Positions 36,449 through 44,265 of a DNA stretch of 64,000 bases are shown piece by piece; within the stretch, counting starts at the first letter, position 1, and every line of letters starts with the position of its first letter. Where the stretch lies: NCBI GenBank assembly GCA_016931225.1, contig JAFGFE010000008.1:1-64000 (forward strand). Reading direction: 5' to 3'. The position numbers and the translations under genes were made by a program. The notes below the pieces were generated by a model. It worked only from the letters and a program-made list of their open reading frames with translations, had not been told where the DNA came from and did not search any database. The stretch comes from Candidatus Zymogenaceae bacterium. GTDB lineage: Bacteria > Desulfobacterota > Zymogenia > Zymogenales > Zymogenaceae.

Positions 36449-36476
36449 ATTATAAACATGCAGGGTCACTTGTCAA
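36449..36476 (-). promoter_or_regulatory. Consensus sigma-70 promoter of the hydrogenase operon
   Basis: On the minus strand: TTGACA (36476-36471), a 16-base spacer, TATAAT (36454-36449). Both boxes are perfect. The first start codon is 75 bases downstream. Confidence 0.75.
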
Positions 36477-36557
36477 GCACTTCTGTTATTTTTTTCACAA
36501 TTAATGGAAAAGGGTAATTTTTTTTGGGTGCACGTCATAATCGGGATGTCATCCCCG

Positions 36558-36919
36558 ACGACCATGAATCCGTCATCGGAAAGGAAGAAGCCCGGCTTCA
36601 TCGGGCCGCCTTTCGGTGGAGGAAGGGGACGGAATGAGGGGGCGCCCCGCCGTTGACACGGTCGCCGGCGTGGAGACTGAGAGACCGGGACATTCCGGCT
36701 TGGAGATCGTCACGGCGTACGTTCACCCGGTCACGGAGTTATGTCGGGGGGGACACGGGGGAGGTGGAGGAGAATAGTATCAATTCCGCCGAGGAGAGTC
36801 CGGCGGCCTCCGGGATGCCCACGCTCATCGAGTTTCAGGGCGAGTCGCCGCAAACGGCGGTGGGGAAGCCGGATAAATAGGTGCTTCACGAAGGAGGCGT
36901 CCGGGAGGCAACGCTCGGA
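36558..36919 (+). pseudogene. Decayed, internally deleted copy of the acyl-CoA ligase gene
   Basis: Three blocks match the ligase at 28897-30603 in order. Block A, 36558-36611, reads TTMNPSSERKKPGFIG against TTMNPSLGRKKLGSIG (around 30000). Block B, 36645-36735, reads PAVDTVAGVE and later LEIVTAYVHPV against PAVDMIATVGVE and SEIVKAYIQLV. Block C, 36802-36919, reads IEFQGESPQTAVGKPDK against IEFRDELPLTAVGKLDK and continues into GGAGGC..GGGAGGCAACGCTCGG past the stop. Sequence between the blocks is lost and the frame is broken. It is a remnant of a duplicated or related ligase gene. Confidence 0.8.
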
Positions 36920-36955
36920 GTTGAATCTTGAACAAATGACACGCGTCGATGCGAA

Positions 36956-36992
36956 GGGGGGCGGCGCCGACATGATGCCGCCCCCCTTTTTT
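36956..36992 (+). terminator. Terminator retained from the ligase remnant
   Basis: GGGGGGCGGC (36956-36965) pairs perfectly with GCCGCCCCCC (36977-36986), followed by six T. It resembles the terminator at 30653 in sequence (GGGGGCGGCGCCGA) and in distance from the ligase end, so it came with the pseudogene. Confidence 0.75.
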
Positions 36993-37025
36993 GTTCTTGA
37001 GGATTCGGGGGTGAAAAAGCCGCCC

Positions 37026-37865
37026 TCACGCCAGCGGTGTGTTGACGACAAGAGAGTGTTTTTTTCTGAAATCGGTGAGCCCAGAGACCTGTCTGCCCAG
37101 AAACTTCATCTGTACGGCTCCTTCCGGGCAGTTGTTGACGCAGCCGAAGCATGCGATGCATCGTTTTGTGTCTATGGAGAATTCTTTCACATCAACGGCC
37201 GCGACGGGACAGCTCCTCTCGCACAGGCCGCAGTCGATGCACCTGTCCCCGTCGATGCGGTGGCCGGTGATGAAGAGCTTCGTTCCCCTCATGGAGAGCC
37301 GCCCCCTGATCATGTTTGAGAAGGAGGGGCGCTTTTTCGGCCTCACGATTTCATTCCTCCCCGCACGATCGAGGGTTTCGTGTGTGAAATCCGCCACCCG
37401 CCGATAGGTTTCTTCGTTCGGCAGGTGCGTATAGGCGAGGGTCCGCCGTTCGTTGCCCAATGACCAGGTGGGGGCGAAGGTGGACATGTTGCCGAAGGTG
37501 GCCAGGGCCACAGGAAGTGCGCCCCTTTCCGTGAGAAGGTTGAGAGTCGTGCAGGCCGTGTTGTGTTGGTTTCCCCCTTCACCACCGTAGGTGGCGAACG
37601 CCGCCCCGAACACCCCCTCGATGTCGGGAAGACGGCGAAGCCAGTCAATGGCGTTTCCCGGGACGTCATAGTAAAAAACCGGTGTCCCGACGATGATGAT
37701 GTCGGATCGGGGGATGTCCTTCGGGTTTTTTGTGAGCATGTCGAACGTGTGGACCGCAAGTCCGTTCCGTTCCAGGATGGAGGCGATATACCTGGCGTAT
37801 TGTTTTGTGTGCCCCGTCTGGCTGTAGTACATCACAGAGGCGGTGCGGATTGAATGTGCTGTCAT
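37026..37865 (-). CDS. EFR1-type flavodoxin-ferredoxin fusion protein
   Basis: 279 residues. The N-terminal flavodoxin-like domain has YYSQTGHTKQYARYIASIL for FMN phosphate and IIIVGTPVFYYDVPG. The C-terminus holds two [4Fe-4S] motifs, CIDCGLCERSCP and CIACFGCVNNCPEG. This is the EFR1 family, presumably moving electrons between ferredoxin-like and flavin carriers in the cytoplasm; partners are unknown. The ATG at 37865 follows AGGGAAGAATCC and is preferred to the GTG at 37883. It lies next to the hydrogenase operon but is separated from it by the pseudogene. Confidence 0.85.
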   Translation of the reverse strand: MTAHSIRTASVMYYSQTGHTKQYARYIASILERNGLAVHTFDMLTKNPKDIPRSDIIIVGTPVFYYDVPGNAIDWLRRLPDIEGVFGAAFATYGGEGGNQHNTACTTLNLLTERGALPVALATFGNMSTFAPTWSLGNERRTLAYTHLPNEETYRRVADFTHETLDRAGRNEIVRPKKRPSFSNMIRGRLSMRGTKLFITGHRIDGDRCIDCGLCERSCPVAAVDVKEFSIDTKRCIACFGCVNNCPEGAVQMKFLGRQVSGLTDFRKKHSLVVNTPLA

Positions 37866-38064
37866 GGATTCTTCCCTGTTCACATTGAAACGGTCCTCAT
37901 TATATCATATCGGGATGAACAGCAGAGACCGAACCATCCGGTCATGTGAAAAATAAAAATATTTTGTATAGCAGCTGAACCTTTTATGTGCCCCCCGCAT
38001 CTAACCTTTCAAATGGCGAAGATAATAAGCTTCGTCCCAACTCTACAAAAAAAGGAGAAAGACA

Positions 38065-38385
38065 ATGAAAAGTATATATAAGATCACGTCGGTTTCGATG
38101 GCTGTTTTGGCCCTGGCTTTGTTTGTATCGGTATCGGCTTTTGCCGTAGAGTCCGAACGGACCGCCTTCGTAAATGATCAGGTCGACCTCGAATCCCTCG
38201 AGAAGTTGGATTCATTGGTATTCATCAATGATACGGTCGACCTCGAGTCCATTGAGAAGATGGATTCGCTGGTGTTCATCAACGATACGGTCGATCTCGA
38301 CTCCCTCGAGAAGATGGATTCATTGGCATTCATCAATGATACGGTCGATCTCGAGTCCATCGAGAAGTTGGATTCACTCGTCTAA
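38065..38385 (+). CDS. Secreted protein made of four 18-residue repeats
   Basis: 106 residues. A standard signal peptide (K-S-I-Y-K then a hydrophobic core, ending SAFA-V-E) is followed by a six-residue linker and four back-to-back repeats to the last residue. The repeat is F-[IV]-N-D-[TQ]-V-D-L-[ED]-S-[LI]-E-K-[ML]-D-S-L-[VA]. It is acidic, Cys-free and has no known family in my reading. AAAAAAAGGAG lies close before the ATG. It could form a beta-solenoid or a Ca-binding rod through its Asp residues; that is inference. A perfect terminator follows, so it is monocistronic and probably well expressed. Confidence 0.75.
   Translation: MKSIYKITSVSMAVLALALFVSVSAFAVESERTAFVNDQVDLESLEKLDSLVFINDTVDLESIEKMDSLVFINDTVDLDSLEKMDSLAFINDTVDLESIEKLDSLV
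38167..38382 (+). repeat. Four tandem 54-bp repeats inside the secreted-protein gene
   Basis: Exactly four units of 54 bp with no spacer, from residue 35 to 106. Units 2-4 are nearly identical at the DNA level (GATACGGTCGA..CTCGA recurring), so they were duplicated recently and copy number may vary between strains. Confidence 0.9.
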
Positions 38386-38425
38386 AAGAGGTAGTGCGGG
38401 ACAGAAATATGATACTCAGGAAATG

Positions 38426-38453
38426 AAAAGACCTCTCGGAAGAGAGGTCTTTT
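38426..38453. terminator. Bidirectional rho-independent terminator
   Basis: AAAAGACCTCTC (38426-38437) pairs perfectly with GAGAGGTCTTTT (38442-38453) around GGAA. It serves the repeat-protein gene on plus and the TetR gene on minus. Confidence 0.85.
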
Positions 38454-38518
38454 TGTATATGAGCCGGTCATCTTTTAACACATCCACCCTGTTTGCAGAT
38501 GCCGCATACGGGAAGGCG

Positions 38519-39160
38519 CTATCCGAAGAGATATCGCTTGAACATGACCTGAAGTTCTGTGAGAATACGCTGTTCATCCACCTGTCCTTGGTATTTGTAG
38601 AGGAAGTGGAACAGCTCATGGGTTGCTCTGCTGATAATGATAATCGCAACGGGTATGTCGTCCACGGCGAGCTTTTCCCGGATCTCTTCCAGCCAGACGA
38701 TAATCTCCTTCGCCTCCTCCATCTCCCACCGATCGTGTATGCGGGCCGCCTCTTCGTTGACGGTGGCGAACCGCTGCATTTCCCTGTTCAGCTTGCCGTA
38801 GGTCGTGTGCGTTGTGTACATGGTTGTAAGGAGATAATCAATGGCGGTGTCCGGCTCCATTTTTTGTTCGCGGATCGTCTGAATGCAGTTCTTCGTCATC
38901 TCATAGATGGCGTGCGATCGCTCCTCCATGATGGTTAAAAATATTTCTTCCTTGTTGGGAAAGTGAGCGTACAGTCCCCCCACGCTCACCCGAGCCCCGT
39001 CTGCGATGAGATGAGTGGTGGTCTCCTCAAATCCCACATCCGTAAACAGCTCCTTGGCTGACTGGAGGATTCTCCTCCGGGTTTCCCGGGAGCGCTCCTG
39101 CACCGGTTGTTTTCCCCGGACGGCTGCCGGGCCGTATTCTTCTGCGTTCATCTGTTTCAT
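38519..39160 (-). CDS. TetR-family transcriptional regulator
   Basis: 213 residues. The N-terminal helix-turn-helix is at about 22-68: RRRILQSAKELFTDVGFEETTT then VSVGGLYAHFPNKEEIF, the standard TetR form. The C-terminal ligand domain is all-helical and unclassified, with VDDIPVAIIIISRATHELFHFLYKY near the end. It is divergent from the operon starting at 39630, whose promoter has a duplicated palindromic site, so local control of that operon and of itself is likely. Ligand unknown. Confidence 0.9.
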   Translation of the reverse strand: MKQMNAEEYGPAAVRGKQPVQERSRETRRRILQSAKELFTDVGFEETTTHLIADGARVSVGGLYAHFPNKEEIFLTIMEERSHAIYEMTKNCIQTIREQKMEPDTAIDYLLTTMYTTHTTYGKLNREMQRFATVNEEAARIHDRWEMEEAKEIIVWLEEIREKLAVDDIPVAIIIISRATHELFHFLYKYQGQVDEQRILTELQVMFKRYLFG

Positions 39161-39178
39161 TCGGTGTCTGTTCCTGTC

Positions 39179-39420
39179 GGTCGATCACGCGTCCGGTGCG
39201 CGTGAGGGCGAAGATCGACACGGCTGTTGCATGCGATTCGATGCTTCTATTATAGGTATATGTCCCTACGGGTCGATCGTCCGGTCCGGTGTGTATGAAG
39301 GCAAAACCGGGAGAGAATCGACACGGCTTTTTGTACGCGGTTCGATGCTCTTTCTCTGTTCCTTCCTGCCGGTTGCTTTTTTTCGTGGCGAATCGATGCC
39401 CCTTCTCTGTCCCTGTATAT
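39179..39420. repeat. Degenerate direct repeats between the TetR gene and the operon
   Basis: Shared blocks recur in order about 92-104 bases apart: GGTCGATC (39179 and 39271), ATCGACACGGCT (39214 and 39317) and TTCGATGCT (39237 and 39341). A third partial copy of the last block, CGATGCCCCTTCTCTGT, follows near 39394. It looks like a diverged tandem duplication of about 100 bp. Confidence 0.5.
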
Positions 39421-39485
39421 TCTTTACATTTTCGATATCCTTATCATCTTTTATATCCGAAGGTGTCTGACCTGTCAAACAAAAA

Positions 39486-39531
39486 CCGACGTCGAGTTCT
39501 ATTTTTTATTGACAATCCGAATCCGACGTCG
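39486..39531. promoter_or_regulatory. Paired CCGACGTCG sites, candidate TetR operator
   Basis: CCGACGTCG occurs at 39486-39494 and 39523-39531, 37 bases apart. The core CGACGTCG is a perfect palindrome. The second copy fills the end of the promoter spacer, so binding there would block RNA polymerase. Confidence 0.5.
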
Positions 39532-39537
39532 TATTAT
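39509..39537 (+). promoter_or_regulatory. Sigma-70 promoter of the 39630-45791 operon
   Basis: TTGACA (39509-39514), a 17-base spacer, TATTAT (39532-39537). The first gene starts about 93 bases downstream. Confidence 0.7.
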
Positions 39538-39629
39538 TTTTGTTGTGAGGGAAGACAGGTATCAAAGCGGGTACCGGATTTGCGGTATTGAATTATACGA
39601 ACGCAACAAAAAATTCGCGGAGGGATATG

Positions 39630-40256
39630 ATGGACGACGAACGAAAGCAACAGCTTCAGGCGACGGTGGAGGGATTGTGGGGCGTGATGAAGGATTTCGG
39701 CAAGACGGGTGAGGAGGCCATCCCCGCCGAGGAGGCCGCCGAGGAGCGGAGGGCCCTGGCGCGGCGGATCGGGCGGCTCTACCTAGCGTTTGCCCGGGTC
39801 CTGATAAAGCACTTGGGAGAGGATGAGGCGAGATCGGCCATCATGGAGGCCATGCGGGACTACTCCATGCAGTGCGCCGAGGCCCGGAAGGCGGGGATGA
39901 TGGACCTGCCCCAGCGGGGCATCCATAAAACCTCGGAGATCGTCGGCGAGGGCGGGGCGAGGCGGCTTGTGAGCACCGGGTGCGGCATCGCCCAGGAGTT
40001 TCGCCGCCAGGACGAGGAAAAGCTGGGAGCGCTCTATTGCTACGTAGATCCCTGCTCGTTCATGTTCACCATTCCGAACATCAAGCTCTATCACACCAAA
40101 ATGGAACCGTTGGGGGACGACTGCTGCGAGTTCGACCTGGGCATTGCGTCCGATGACGAGATGGCTGCGGTCACCGAGCCGGGACGGGACTACGGATTTG
40201 TAGACCCGATCATTGAGGAGCGGGCGCAGGGGGATCTCCTGAAGCACAAGAAATAG
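39630..40256 (+). CDS. ATC-hydrolase-like protein (L-2-amino-thiazoline-4-carboxylate hydrolase family)
   Basis: 208 residues. The helical N-terminal half and the Cys-rich C-terminal core (STGCGIAQEF, CYVDPCSFMF, GDDCCEFDLGI) resemble the ATC hydrolase family, in which a conserved Cys is important. Bacterial ATC hydrolase opens 2-amino-thiazoline-4-carboxylate on the way to cysteine; many homologs have other, unknown substrates. Of two adjacent ATGs, 39630 is best spaced from GGAGGG. First gene of the operon that also holds a cysteine desulfidase. Family assignment is by eye. Confidence 0.55.
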   Translation: MDDERKQQLQATVEGLWGVMKDFGKTGEEAIPAEEAAEERRALARRIGRLYLAFARVLIKHLGEDEARSAIMEAMRDYSMQCAEARKAGMMDLPQRGIHKTSEIVGEGGARRLVSTGCGIAQEFRRQDEEKLGALYCYVDPCSFMFTIPNIKLYHTKMEPLGDDCCEFDLGIASDDEMAAVTEPGRDYGFVDPIIEERAQGDLLKHKK

Positions 40257-40541
40257 CACCCGCACAACGCCGCGCACGCGTCTGAATCGTTGTGACCGAC
40301 GGTGGCCGAATCCTTGGGTCCACGGGCACGATCCACGGGCATCGGGGATGGAGGGAACGATTCGATCTCGAGGTGGGTGAAAAGAGGCGTCGATTATACA
40401 TCTCAAAACCGTCCGGACGCCCGGCGCGACGGATGGTCCGGGGTCGGGAGGCCGGTCTCGGGGAGATATAGCGATACGCGGGACATGACGGCACGAATTG
40501 ATTCTATACGAAAAAAATGAAAAAACTGAAAGGAAGATATC

Positions 40542-42317
40542 ATGGCGGAAACATATCACGATACCGACGTCCTGGTGATGGGCGGCGGCGGCGCGGGGTT
40601 TCGGGCCGCCATCGAAGCGGCTCATTCCGGCGTCCATGTGACTCTGGTCAGCAAGGGGCCGCTCGCCCGGTCCGGGGCAAGCCCCATGGCCGGGGCGGAC
40701 TTCACCCTGGACGGCACGAGCATGAACGAGCTGGGCCGGGAGGGGGACGTCAACGATTCAAAGGAAAAGGTCTTCAATGACATCGTGACCCAGGGGTGGT
40801 ATCTGAACAATCAGAAGCTGGTCGGGCAGTATGTCGACACGGCGAAGAGCCAGCTTGCCGACCTGATGGAGTGGGGCATCGACATCACGCTGTCGGACCA
40901 GCGGGCCATCTTCACCAGCGGGACCGGCATCATGGACGTGCTGTTAAAGAAGGCCCGGGCGGTCGGCGTCGAGCTCTTGGAGGACGTATCGATCCTGGAG
41001 CTGATGAAGACAGACGGCCGTATAGCCGGCGCCCTGGGGCTGGACGTCCGGACGGGCGAGTTCATCCGGTTCCGGGCGGGGGCGGTCGTCATCGCCTCCG
41101 GAGGCTGGCACAAGGCCTTCTGGCCCAACACCGGCATGCGGGACCTCTCCGGCGATGGGATCGCCGCCGCCTTCCGTGCCGGGGCGGATATCGGGAATAT
41201 GGAGTTCATCACATTCTGCTGCAACGTCTTCTACGCCCCTCCCATCTGGCGGGGGAGTCTCGCCCCGTATATCCTAAGCCTCGTCTGCGGCGGCCGCATG
41301 AGCGACCGAAACGGCGATGACCTGTTGAGCGGGTTCGATCCGGTGCTGCAGCAGAAGGGGGTGTTGACCGAGTGGAACAAGAGCTTCCTCTCGTACGTGT
41401 CCACCCTTGCCGCCCGGGAGGGAAGGGCGCTGGAAAACGGGGGAATTCACTACTCCCGGGGGGATGTCGACTGGGGATTCATGCAGATGGTCGGGGGGGT
41501 GATCTTCCCGAACTGGAAATACAAGGCGATAGACTTTTCCACCTGGGCTGAAAAGCTTGAGAAAAACGAGCCGGTGGAGGTGGGCCCGGCGGTGGAGTAC
41601 TTCGACGGGGGGATCGTCGTGGGCGACCGGTTCGAGACAACCGTCCCCGGCCTCTACGCCGCAGGGGAGGCGGCCCTGGGGGCGTTCGGGGCCAACCGGG
41701 TCTTCTCCGCCGTCACCGAGATGCTGGTGCAGGGAAGGGACGCGGGGCGCTTTTCCGCAGAGTTTGCAAAGGCCAAAAAGGCCCCGGAGCCGAAGCGAGA
41801 TGCCTTTCGGGAGGCGGAGGAGCGGGCGTGTGCGCCGCTATCGTGTACCGGTGGAGAGAATCCGCCGGCTGTGAGAAGAAACATCCAGGAGGCTGCCCAC
41901 AGGCGCTTGGGCCCGATTCGAAGCGAGGGTGAGCTGACCGCCTTCATCGGCATGCTCGAGGATGTTCAAAAGAACGTTCTTTCGAACCTCTCCGTCTCGT
42001 ACACCGGCAGGACGTACAACAAGGAATGGTTCGACGCCCTGGAGCTTCGGAACATCGTGGAGCTGCTCCTGGTATCCGCCAAGAGCGCCCGCCTTCGGAC
42101 AGAGAGCCGGGGCGTGCACTTTCGGGAGGATTTCCCGCATACGGACAACGACGCCTGGCTGTGTGAAACCATCGTCTCCAGGGGTGAAGATGCGATCGCC
42201 TTCTCGTCCCGGCCGGTGACCGTCCCACACATGACGCCGCCCCGGGGAAAGACGCCATATCTTGAGATGATGAAAACGCTCATGGAGGCGCATTCGGACA
42301 CCGGGGGCAAGCACTGA
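40542..42317 (+). CDS. FAD-binding flavoprotein, fumarate reductase/succinate dehydrogenase type
   Basis: 591 residues. The dinucleotide fold is at the N-terminus (VLVMGGGGAGFRAAIEA), followed by SKGPLARSGASPMAGADF, the site of the usual flavin contact, and the second FAD segment GLYAAGEAALGAFGANRVFSA near residue 370. The last 170 residues are the helical domain of the flavoprotein family. The catalytic Arg/His set of fumarate reductase is not evident, so the substrate is open. Electrons probably pass to the small [2Fe-2S] protein encoded next. AAAGGAAGATATC precedes the ATG. 285 bases separate it from the gene before. Confidence 0.8.
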   Translation: MAETYHDTDVLVMGGGGAGFRAAIEAAHSGVHVTLVSKGPLARSGASPMAGADFTLDGTSMNELGREGDVNDSKEKVFNDIVTQGWYLNNQKLVGQYVDTAKSQLADLMEWGIDITLSDQRAIFTSGTGIMDVLLKKARAVGVELLEDVSILELMKTDGRIAGALGLDVRTGEFIRFRAGAVVIASGGWHKAFWPNTGMRDLSGDGIAAAFRAGADIGNMEFITFCCNVFYAPPIWRGSLAPYILSLVCGGRMSDRNGDDLLSGFDPVLQQKGVLTEWNKSFLSYVSTLAAREGRALENGGIHYSRGDVDWGFMQMVGGVIFPNWKYKAIDFSTWAEKLEKNEPVEVGPAVEYFDGGIVVGDRFETTVPGLYAAGEAALGAFGANRVFSAVTEMLVQGRDAGRFSAEFAKAKKAPEPKRDAFREAEERACAPLSCTGGENPPAVRRNIQEAAHRRLGPIRSEGELTAFIGMLEDVQKNVLSNLSVSYTGRTYNKEWFDALELRNIVELLLVSAKSARLRTESRGVHFREDFPHTDNDAWLCETIVSRGEDAIAFSSRPVTVPHMTPPRGKTPYLEMMKTLMEAHSDTGGKH

Positions 42318-42350
42318 AAAGACTTGTCGACAGACACGAAAGGTGACACA

Positions 42351-42677
42351 ATGGTACAGAAAAATATCACCGTAACGGTCCTTCGAACGGACCCGGAAAA
42401 AAGCGACGCCGGGACGAAACAACGCTACACCGTGCCCTTCACCGAAGGCATGAGCGCCATGGACGTTCTGGATTATATTTATCAGCACCTAGATAGCTCA
42501 GTTGCCTACTACGATCACGCAGGGTGCGGCCTGGGAATCTGCGCCCGGTGCACCGGCAGGATCAACGGAAAGGCGGGGCTCTTCTGCCAGACGCCCGTGG
42601 ACGGCGGGGGAGAGCTGGTGCTGGAGCCGACCGGCAAGGACCGGGTCCAGAGGGACCTGGTGATGAAGAAGAAATAA
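42351..42677 (+). CDS. [2Fe-2S] ferredoxin-like protein (SdhB/FrdB N-terminal type)
   Basis: 108 residues. Three Cys of the plant-type cluster are in CGLGICARC and the fourth in KAGLFC, arranged as in the N-terminal domain of succinate dehydrogenase iron-sulfur subunits. The C-terminal dicluster domain of SdhB is absent. With the flavoprotein 33 bases upstream it probably makes a two-subunit soluble oxidoreductase. AAAGGTGACACA precedes the ATG at 42351. Confidence 0.85.
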   Translation: MVQKNITVTVLRTDPEKSDAGTKQRYTVPFTEGMSAMDVLDYIYQHLDSSVAYYDHAGCGLGICARCTGRINGKAGLFCQTPVDGGGELVLEPTGKDRVQRDLVMKKK

Positions 42678-42733
42678 CCGGAAAGGGCGGCTTCCCGGCC
42701 GCCTTCCCGTCGGTCCATATCGAGGATGAAAGC

Positions 42734-44113
42734 ATGGGATATGATGAAGACCTGATTCTGGAGACGCTGCGGCGCTATGTGGTGCCCGCCCTGGGCTGTA
42801 CCGAGCCGGTGGCGGTGGCCCTGGCGGCGGCCCGGGCCGCACGGATCCTTGAAACCGAGCCCGATCGCATCATGGTGACCCTGGACCGGGACATGCTCAG
42901 AAACGCCTTTGCCGTGGGGATACCGGGCACCGGCGAGCGGGGGGTGAAGATCGCCGCCGCCCTGGGGGCCTTCGGCGGGGACCCGGATCGGGGACTGATG
43001 GTCATATCGGACGTGCCCGAAGCCGCACGGAAAAAGGCCTCCCGGTTTGTGGAGCACACGGGTGTGGAGGTGATGCTGGATACCGACGCCGACGACATAC
43101 ATATCCTCGTGGAGCTGTTTTCCGGTGACCACTCCGCCTCGGTGCTGGTGGAGGGGGCCCACGAACGGGTCACCCGGATGACCAGGGACGGTGGGGTCGT
43201 CTTCACTAAGGACGCCGACGACGGCGGGGTGGAAAAATGGGTCTCGTACTTTTCCACACTGGACATCGGGGACGCTCGATCCTTCATCGATAATGTCAAT
43301 CTCGATGACATCGCCTTCATGGAGGAGGGGCTCACCCTTACGCTGGCGGCGGCGAAGGTGGGAATCGGGGAAACAGTGGGTCTGGGGTACGGTTCGGATC
43401 TCGATGCCCTCGTCCATCCCGGATTTTCCATCCAGAACATCGTGGCCCGGGCGAGGGTGGAGGCGGCGGCGGCATCCGGCGCCCGGATGGCGGGGTTTTT
43501 GGTGCCGGTCATGTCCAGCTTCGGCAGCGGCAACCAGGGCATCGTCGTCAACGCCGTGGTGGGCGCCGTGGCCCGGCAGGCCGGGTACCTCGATACGGCG
43601 TGGCTTTCGGGGAAGAAAGATGAGAACCCCGGAACGGTTGATACCGGCGGTCCATCCATCATCCCAGAAGAGCACAGGGAGCGGCTGCTGAGGACCCTGG
43701 CCCTGGCGCACCTGGTCGTCGGGCTGGCAAAGTCCCACACCGGCATGCTCTCCCCCTACTGTGAGGCGGCGGTCACCACGGCGGGCGCCGCCTCGGCGGC
43801 CTCGGTGTATCTCTTGGGCGGGGACATGCCGAGGATGGAAAACGCCTTTCTGTTGACCGTCGCCGCCACCGAGGGGGTGTTCTGTGACGGGGCCAAGGAA
43901 TCCTGCGCCCTGAAAACCGCCATGGGGGCCGGGGCCGCGGTGGAAAACGCCTATCTCTCCCTCTATTATAATGCGGCTTCCAGAAGCATGGGGGTGGTTG
44001 GAAAGAATTTTGCGCATACCATGAGGAACTTCGGCCGCCTCGCCAAAAATACCGGCCTGGGGGATATCATTCTGAAGCTTTTGATGGAAGAGGATGTATA
44101 TCTCGATACGTAA
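42734..44113 (+). CDS. cyuA: L-cysteine desulfidase family protein (CyuA/YhaM, UPF0597)
   Basis: 459 residues. Conserved Cys-containing blocks are ALGCTEPVAVALAAA at the start, SPYCEAAVTTAGA and GVFCDGAKESCALKTAMGAG, expected ligands of a [4Fe-4S] cluster as in serine dehydratase alpha-type enzymes. MSSFGSGNQGI is also characteristic. The family breaks L-cysteine to pyruvate, ammonia and sulfide. GAGGATGAAAGC precedes the ATG at 42734. Its place after a probable ATC hydrolase suggests that the operon yields and then splits cysteine or a cysteine-like product. Confidence 0.85.
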   Translation: MGYDEDLILETLRRYVVPALGCTEPVAVALAAARAARILETEPDRIMVTLDRDMLRNAFAVGIPGTGERGVKIAAALGAFGGDPDRGLMVISDVPEAARKKASRFVEHTGVEVMLDTDADDIHILVELFSGDHSASVLVEGAHERVTRMTRDGGVVFTKDADDGGVEKWVSYFSTLDIGDARSFIDNVNLDDIAFMEEGLTLTLAAAKVGIGETVGLGYGSDLDALVHPGFSIQNIVARARVEAAAASGARMAGFLVPVMSSFGSGNQGIVVNAVVGAVARQAGYLDTAWLSGKKDENPGTVDTGGPSIIPEEHRERLLRTLALAHLVVGLAKSHTGMLSPYCEAAVTTAGAASAASVYLLGGDMPRMENAFLLTVAATEGVFCDGAKESCALKTAMGAGAAVENAYLSLYYNAASRSMGVVGKNFAHTMRNFGRLAKNTGLGDIILKLLMEEDVYLDT

Positions 44114-44265
44114 ACCGACGGCGCTTGAGACGAGCGGGAGACAGGCCGTCGTTGCGAAAACAAAAATCGGGACCGAAAAACCCGTCTGGTCATGGGAGAT
44201 GAAACCTGCTATGATGTCCTGAAGGGTCGCTGATATAAACACATCACCACATTCAGGAGGATGAG

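Noticed and set aside
36741-37319. 192-residue frame on the plus strand
   Set aside because: Runs through the ligase remnant, its terminator and antisense to the EFR1-type gene.
38167-38382. Tandem repeats considered as a CRISPR array
   Set aside because: Units are contiguous 54-bp in-frame coding repeats with no spacers.
42515-44242. 575-residue frame on the minus strand
   Set aside because: Shadow of cyuA caused by high GC content.
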